Shown one piece after another: positions 58,301 to 64,000 of a DNA stretch of 64,000 bases. The stretch is from Aptenodytes patagonicus. Its lineage: Eukaryota; Chordata; Aves; Sphenisciformes; Spheniscidae. The notes beneath the pieces are model-generated. The model was not told the DNA's origin, made no database searches, and was given only the letters and a program-made list of their open reading frames with translations. The stretch spans positions 7,633,501-7,697,500 of the forward strand of contig NC_134963.1 of the NCBI RefSeq assembly GCF_965638725.1. Direction: 5' to 3'. How positions within the stretch are numbered: position 1 is the first letter of the stretch; each line of letters opens with the position of its first letter. The position numbers and the translations under genes were made by a program.

Positions 58301-61300
58301 AGCCCTCCATTCCTCGTGTCCTTTATTTCACATGTTACTTAGACTGTCAGTCTCTTTTTCCACCCTCCCATCCTCCATTTCCAACACTGCACAGATGTTT
58401 GTGGTCACAGTAGGCTCATGCATAATCCATTTGTTGTTGCCATAGATGGTTGAATCTTATCGGGAAGGAATGCGCAAGCCAGATCCTTGTATCTACAAGT
58501 TGTGCTTGGAGCGCTTGGGCGTTCAGCCCCAGGAAACCATCTTCCTCGACAACAGCACCCAGAACCTAAAAGCAGCAGCCCAGCTTGGCATTAAAACGGT
58601 GAAGGTACAAAGCAATGCAACCAGGGCAGGCTTTGGGTATGGTTTCTAAGTCCAGAAGCTGTGTTTGACTTGGATGGCTCAGGTTTTTCAATGGCTGTGG
58701 CAGACTCGTGTTGCCAAGCCTTTTGTTTCAGCCTGTCCTTATTCCTACAGGGTATGGTGGGGTTGAAGGGGAGGATGACTGGCAAAGTCTCCACTGGCCT
58801 GTTTCATTCACAGCTCTAAACCCTACAGGCAGTGTAACCTCGGAGAAGTCACTTCTCCTTTATGGACCTCAGTTCCCCGTTAGAGAAACAGCCCTAACTG
58901 TATGGTTGAGACAACCACATCCATCTGATGTGAGAAAATAAGACATATTTAATAAATTTCTAGAAGCTCTGAGGCTTCATGGATCTGTCAGCTGGGGACT
59001 GACTGGTTAAATCCCAGGCTTTGAAGATAGCGAGCACAGGGGTTTTACTTTGGTGAGGGGGAAGGACAAGCATGGGACTGGTGGGAAGAGTGAACTCTGC
59101 TCCCGTGGGCTGCGCACAGGGAATTCCAGCTCTTAGCCCAGCCGAAGCTCACAGTGCCTATGCCACAGTAACAGGTACGTCTCCGGGACAGAGACCAAGG
59201 CGGGAGGCTCAGCGAGTATTGGTAATGGCACTCTGTGCTGGCAGGGACTGGCCAGTGAATTCCTGTGTGTCTTAGTGGATCGGTGCTGTTGGACTCACAG
59301 ATAAATGCATCACAAGTGTGCAGAGCTCTTTCTTTCCCAGGCAATTTTATCTTCTAACTGTCACCCACTGTTTCTCCTTCCCTCCTTTCAGGTCGATGAT
59401 CCAGAAGTAGCACTCAAAGAGCTGGAAACCCATCTGGGTTTTCCTTTGCAAGGGTTTGTTCCATATACTCATTCAGTGAGACCAAGCATGGAAATCCCAA
59501 AAGATCATCTGCAAAAGTACCTTGAAAATGTTCTCAGTGACCAGGCAACAGGTATCGCAGTGCTTTTTGCTCTTCAGCCTGAAAACTCGCATATTCTGGA
59601 GCCATTGGCTCTTTTCATCATATGACAGATGGATTGAAAAATAGTATTAATGAAAGGCTCCTAATCTCCAAGTAAACGTTGCAGCCATTCAGGTTTCAGT
59701 GATCCGTCACTGTTTCCCAGAAATGGGAAACAACATTTTAGGACTTCCTCATTTGGGAGGGGTTGAGCACAAGTTGCCAAAGAGGTGCCAGGAATATTCC
59801 TGGCCCGTGAGCCATCTGTGAGCAATTGCCATGCTCCGCAGGGATTTGGGACACAGGAGCAAAGCGTAGGTTCCTGATTGCTGCAAATGAGATCTCAGAC
59901 CCAGGCACAGGAAGGGGAAGTAAAACCTGGAGAAGTGGCGAGAAATAATCCCAGCTCATGCTTCTGTCTGCTGACCTTCTGCTCTCAACTCTTCAGGCCC
60001 ACTGGTGTTACGGCAGTTTGGCCACGGGCAGTCTACCCGGACCTATTACGTCAAATTTGGAGATCGCTTGCTAGTGCTGAAGAAGGAGCCTTCTGACAGC
60101 CTGCATCCCTCAGGCCCTGCTGTCAGAAGGGAACACAGGTGAGAAGGAGCTGCGCTCCTCATGCCAGCTGACCAGGGAAGACTCTTGTAGGAGATCCCAG
60201 ACAACCCCATCCTAGGGACAGTGCTGTATTCCAGCCTTGGCTTGGCTGTTCCACATCACACACACAGTTCACACACCTGCCTCCCACATTGTCCTCCCCT
60301 GCACTTTGCACAGCTCCGTATGCCAGTGTGGGATCTATCCGTGTGCTACTGCTAGCGTGAGCCGTCCTGGATTGAGATACAAGGCTGTGCTACCGCCTTG
60401 CAGCTGGTGGTGAGCGTGCAGTTAGGACCCTGCGCCTGTGAAAAGCACCCTCCCCACGCCTGCACTGCCAATCTTTCCAACCCACGGAGCACACCACAGC
60501 TCTCCCAGCACATGTCAGGAGACGCAGGATCTCACTGTTGGGTCTGGCACCTTGGGTGGGAGAGAGATTGCAGCACAGCACTGCAACTGAGCAGTGAGGA
60601 GGCGAGCGAAGGGCTAGCCCCATGCTGGAGGGGTCATGCTGCAAACCAGTTCGCTGTGCCAGCGATCTCTGCCTCAGCAGCAGAGCAGCAGGACGCTTGT
60701 GGGGCAGCAGTTGTGATCTCCCCTTGGTTTTTCAGTGTCTCAGGGCTCTGGGCCATACAAAGATTTTGGTGTGCTTCTTTCCCCTACCCCCAGCCATGCT
60801 GTTTTAGTGTGTTTAAAACCGAGCACAGGGCTCTTTTTTGTATTGTGCATCTGCCTAGCAACAATACAGTTCTAGTATCGATTCCCTAATGCCTTTCTGT
60901 GCTGACATGGCTCTCTCACTCGCCCTGGCAGGGTACTGAAGGCACTCTCTGAGGCTGGTGTTCCTGTTCCCACTGTACTTGCTCTCTGCGAGGACAGAAG
61001 GTAATCTTGTCCCTCAGCTTTCACTCTGTGCTTGACAACTTCAGCCAGATTCCCCCAAAGACGAGGAGAGGAGAGAAGGAGCCAGACCTCACAAAGTGCA
61101 CTGGTCTAATTAGTGTTTGCCCAGTCTCGAGCTAGAGGAGCCTCTAGAAGTTCAAAGGACAGCAACACTTTTATTTGGCTTGTTTTAGGTGTGTCCTTAT
61201 TTTAGCAATTAATCAAAATGCTGTCTTCCTTCGAAAAGCTGCTATAGAACAATGTTGTAGGGCTTCCTGTTGACTCAGTATTCTCAGGTTTCCAATAAGG

Positions 61301-64000
61301 AGGTGATTTTTCTAACTGCCAGTCCTCAGCCTTGCCCCAAGGTCTTCAGCCGCGATAGCAGCAAGTCTGCAACCAGGAAACCCTGTCTAGCCTGCAGTCA
61401 GCACAGCTACGCTCAGATCTCTGCTGGCTGCAGTAATAAAGTCTCTGCACTGCAGTTAAATGTGTGTCCACCGTTCGTGATGTTTGCGTGCAGTCTGACA
61501 GCCCAGCTCCAGAGCTCACTGCAGGGGAGGCAGGGAGGTGGTTGGTGCTGTAGCCTGGCCCCAAGCTCAGCTTCCTGGGGCTGGAGGGAACAGGGCTGGT
61601 CATGCCACAGCTGTGTGCTACAGGCTGGCAGCCTGAGTTGGGCTTGAGCCCGGGCCACAGCTGGGCGTGAGTGCTCAAGTGCTGTTGAGGCCGCTCTTCA
61701 CCTCGCCATGCAGGTGAGGCCTGGGGGCACGTTCAAGGTGCAGGTGAGTTTTGAGGGGTGGTAGGTAGCAGGATTAACCTCAGACCCGCCGGTTCCACCT
61801 TGCTTCCCCAGCACCTTTGGCACACCTTTCTACCTGATGGAGCACTGTGCTGGCCGTGTCTACAGCGACGTCTCCCTGCCTGCGCTCCAGCCTAGCCAGC
61901 GGAGGGCTATTTATGCTGCCATGAGTCAAGTCCTCTCCAAGATCCACAGCATAGACCTCAGAGCAGCCAAACTGGAGGACCTCGGGGAGCACGGTGAGAG
62001 AAGGCTATGTGTCCTCTATCACTGTTTTCTTCTCCTGTGTATCAGCGTTTCAAGGGATAGGCTTGGGTATAGGAGTTGGGCCAAACTTGGGGGCAGTTGG
62101 GAAAGCGAAGATGAGCAGCAGGGTGTCTGAATCCCCCGGTGTGGTGGGAGGGTGCTTTAGATCCTCCAGGTCTGTGTTTCCTGTTAGTAGTCCCCAGAGC
62201 TTCCTTCCATGAGCAAGAGCTGCACCGTGGGTGCAGGAGTAACCTGTGTGCTGCCACCTCTGACCAAACTTCCTCAGCTCCTCCAGTCTCTCTGCAGGGC
62301 TATCTCAGCTTCTTGGAGTTGGTGGGGAAGTTACATTTTTGTCCAGGGTCTGATTATTTCCACCAGAATATCAAATCCAGTGCCCAGTTAAGAATGTATG
62401 AGACCCCTGGAAATCACAATTAAACTCTTGGAGCTTATCGCAGGATGCTGGACTGAGATCTGCTTGGCTGTTTGACTTTTTCTTCATGCATCTTTTATGC
62501 ATCTCTTTTGAAGCCTCTTTGTGCCTGTCCCTTTCCCTGAGAGCCTTCGTTCCCTTTTTACAGGTAATTACATTCAGCAGCAAGTTAAGACCTGGACAAA
62601 GCAGTATCGAGCTATGGAAACTCACGTTATCCCAGCCATGGAGAGACTCATTGAGTGGCTGCCTCTGCATTTTCCTGAATCTCAGAAGACGACAGTTGTG
62701 CATGGTGATTTCAGGTACTGCTTGGCTGACAGCACTGCCCTGGAGCACATCCCAGGTGGTAGAGAGGGAGAAAGAGTGTAAAGCAATATGCAAACTCCAA
62801 AGAGGTGCTGAGTGGGGCTGGTGCAGCAGCTTCAGAGCAGTCTGAAAGCTGGGTTCTGGGTCATGTTCAGCATACCCCAGGAAATGAGACCTAGAGGGCC
62901 ACAAGCACTTCGCATCTGTCATGAGAAACATATCCCAGGAGCTCTGACTGGTGCTTTCCTGCACCCAGAGCTCTCATATTTTCCCCAGTGTTTATCTGCC
63001 TACTGATCTGTGGCAGTTTTAAAGCAGTGCCCGTTTGAGAGCAGGGAAACTGGGGCAGGAACTGAAAGCCTGGACTCTTGATGTCCGATTCCAATCTTGC
63101 TGCCTCAATCGGTGTTTCAGTTTCTTCACCCAACCACTGCAAACACTGGTCTAACACTGGGGGATCATCAATTGTTTCTGCAATACTCAGAAGTCAGTCC
63201 TGGAGCATGTTGCTAATGATATTTGGTGCTTAAAGAGTTTGGGTGGCTGGTGAGATGCTGCAGGATGTATGGCAAAACCTGCCAGTGTTACAGGTGAAGT
63301 CATGCAGGAGCGTGGTGGCTGGGGACAGAGGTGAGGCATGCTGAGATCTACATCTGTGTTGTCAGACCCTGACTGCCAGGGATGTGAGGCTGTAGCGTAG
63401 GCGTGTGCCAATTCTGGGCCAAGGCTCCTTCCCGCAAGGTTTAGCGCACACAGTTCCTGTGTGACTGGAAGCTGGTGAGCTCTCTGCACCCTGGCAGGAT
63501 GGCTGCCCTCTCTGTTTCCTCCTCAGTAGGCTGCTGCCCTCTCCTGGGGCTCAAACTGTTGAAGGCTGTACTATGCATAATCTACAGCACATGACAATGC
63601 AGGGCCTGGAGTTATTGTGTGCCTTTGAAATGACCAGAAGATCCCCCTGGACAGTGACTTCCCTGCTTCACTTTTTGGCCAGCCTGTCCTGTAACAGCTG
63701 TTAATGATCTGAGGCCCCGAATAACTTGGTTTCATTCTTCAAATGTTCAGTTCATCGTTAACCAGGGAGTTCACTACTGAGTAATCTCCGTCCCCCCCGA
63801 TTTATGCTTGCAGAAATTAATCTTTCGCTTGTGCAGCCTCCCAAAGGATTCAGCAATTTTTGTAGAGAGTGAAGAGCACTGAGAAGCACCTACTGCTGCT
63901 GAGCACTGGGATATTTTCCCCCTGTTGAGACTTTTCTGATCTCTTTTTCCCTCTGATACAGGATGGACAACCTGGTCTTTCATCCAGACAGGCCAGAAGT
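55180..64000 (+). CDS. ACAD10: Acyl-CoA dehydrogenase family member 10 (ACAD10), 5' part
   Basis: ACAD10 is a multidomain organellar enzyme. It has a HAD-like domain, an APH-type kinase domain and an acyl-CoA dehydrogenase domain, and is implicated with ACAD11 in breakdown of 4-hydroxy fatty acids by phosphorylation and elimination. Ten coding exons join in frame: 55180-55345, 55864-56012, 56841-57035, 58446-58604, 59392-59551, 59997-60138, 60932-61000, 61812-61993, 62564-62714 and 63962-64000 (cut by the window edge). This gives 470 codons plus two bases. An Arg-rich mitochondrial-type leader (1-35) precedes the HAD domain (about 36-215) and the kinase domain (from about 280). The HGD-x4-N catalytic loop lies at 454-461. 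The acyl-CoA dehydrogenase domain lies beyond the right edge. Introns of 0.4-1.4 kb hold nothing else that I recognise. The start ATG is the first one in frame. It lies one base after a possible acceptor TTTCCACAG, so a noncoding first exon upstream is likely. Confidence 0.94.
55864..56012 (+). CDS. ACAD10: ACAD10 coding exon 2 (HAD cap)
   Basis: This 149-bp exon reads [20 protein letters not shown] and then [20 protein letters not shown]. It matches the helical cap of the HAD domain in vertebrate ACAD10. The acceptor is CTATGTAG and the donor is GTAAGC. Confidence 0.95.
56841..57035 (+). CDS. ACAD10: ACAD10 coding exon 3 (HAD motif II)
   Basis: This 195-bp exon is in phase 0 at both ends. 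It reads [20 protein letters not shown], with LSNSFCLL as motif II (S149) and [10 protein letters not shown] at the end. The acceptor is GGTTTCTTAG, following a G-rich run near 56808, and the donor is GTAAGC. Confidence 0.95.
57036..58445 (+). other. ACAD10 intron 3
   Basis: This 1.4-kb intron contains an A-rich run near 58008. I see no other feature. Confidence 0.8.
58446..58604 (+). CDS. ACAD10: ACAD10 coding exon 4 (HAD motifs III and IV)
   Basis: This 159-bp exon reads [20 protein letters not shown] and then [20 protein letters not shown]. The motif III Lys (K181) is present. Motif IV reads D205-N206, where human ACAD10 has Asp-Asp. The acceptor is TTGCCATAG and the donor is GTACAA. Confidence 0.95.
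59392..59551 (+). CDS. ACAD10: ACAD10 coding exon 5 (linker)
   Basis: This 160-bp exon reads [20 protein letters not shown] and then [20 protein letters not shown]. It links the HAD and kinase domains. The acceptor is CTCCTTTCAG and the donor is GTATCG. Confidence 0.95.
59997..60138 (+). CDS. ACAD10: ACAD10 coding exon 6 (kinase N-lobe)
   Basis: This 142-bp exon reads [20 protein letters not shown] and then [20 protein letters not shown]. The glycine-containing loop and the LVLKK strand are typical of the APH kinase N-lobe, with Lys as the likely ATP-contacting residue. The acceptor is AACTCTTCAG and the donor is GTGAGA. Confidence 0.95.
60932..61000 (+). CDS. ACAD10: ACAD10 coding exon 7
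   Basis: This 69-bp exon reads [20 protein letters not shown] and then DR. It matches the AGVPVP segment of ACAD10/11 kinase domains. The acceptor is CCCTGGCAG and the donor is GTAATC. Confidence 0.94.
61812..61993 (+). CDS. ACAD10: ACAD10 coding exon 8 (kinase domain)
   Basis: This 182-bp exon reads [20 protein letters not shown] and then [31 protein letters not shown] corresponds to the hinge region of the kinase fold. The acceptor is TTCCCCAG and the donor is GTGAGA. Confidence 0.95.
62564..62714 (+). CDS. ACAD10: ACAD10 coding exon 9 (kinase catalytic loop)
   Basis: This 151-bp exon reads [20 protein letters not shown] and then [15 protein letters not shown], ending VVHGDF. HGD (454-456) is the start of the APH catalytic loop. 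The acceptor is CTTTTTACAG and the donor is GTACTG. Confidence 0.96.
63962..64000 (+). CDS. ACAD10: ACAD10 coding exon 10 (partial)
   Basis: The exon starts after CTGATACAG and reads [14 protein letters not shown] to the window end. N461 completes the HGD-x4-N motif. It continues beyond the right edge. Confidence 0.93.

Noticed and set aside
1-64000. CRISPR arrays, tRNA or rRNA genes, bacterial operons
   Set aside because: No repeat-spacer pattern, cloverleaf or rRNA core sequence was seen. The window is an ordinary vertebrate locus.

Overview
The window is vertebrate nuclear DNA, most likely from a bird of the Neoaves. It shows spliced genes with GT-AG introns, CpG-island promoters in an otherwise AT-rich background, fairly compact introns, and one solo retroviral LTR of a kind I associate with neoavian genomes (TguLTR5-like). 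There are no bacterial operons, CRISPR arrays or phage genes. Nearly all long open frames in the GC-rich segments are by-products of base composition.

Three protein-coding genes are read with confidence. They are in the same order and orientation as on human 12q24. (1) ATXN2 (ataxin-2), minus strand: coding exons 1-10 lie between 27039 and 1727, and the gene continues off the left edge. The exons encode the N-terminus, the LSm domain, the LsmAD domain and the start of the proline/serine-rich region. (2) BRAP (BRCA1-associated protein, also called IMP), minus strand, 53997 to 40117: complete in 12 coding exons, 591 residues, with RRM-like, RING-H2, UBP zinc finger and coiled-coil regions. (3) ACAD10, plus strand, from 55180 to beyond the right edge: ten coding exons covering a HAD-like domain and the first part of an APH-type kinase domain. 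The acyl-CoA dehydrogenase half lies outside the window. All exon junctions were chosen so that splice consensus and reading phase agree across each gene.

BRAP and ACAD10 are head to head with about 1.2 kb between their start codons. They share a CpG island (about 53.3-54.56 kb) that holds a CRE-like site, two TCGCGAGA-type elements, an RFX X-box and a striking 33-bp perfect inverted repeat with a 3-base loop. ATXN2 starts in its own very GC-rich CpG island (about 26.2-28.1 kb). The 11.5 kb between ATXN2 and the BRAP 3' end has no gene that I can support.

The three genes act in different processes: RNA metabolism and stress granules (ATXN2), Ras/MAPK scaffolding and ubiquitin signalling (BRAP), and mitochondrial or peroxisomal fatty-acid derivative catabolism (ACAD10). 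The link between them is conserved synteny, not a shared pathway. I found no new multi-gene system. The most notable points are the replacement of the ataxin-2 polyglutamine tract by an alanine-rich stretch, a GC-AG intron in ATXN2, a HAD domain in ACAD10 that lacks two of its usual acidic residues while the kinase motif is intact, and the promoter palindrome.
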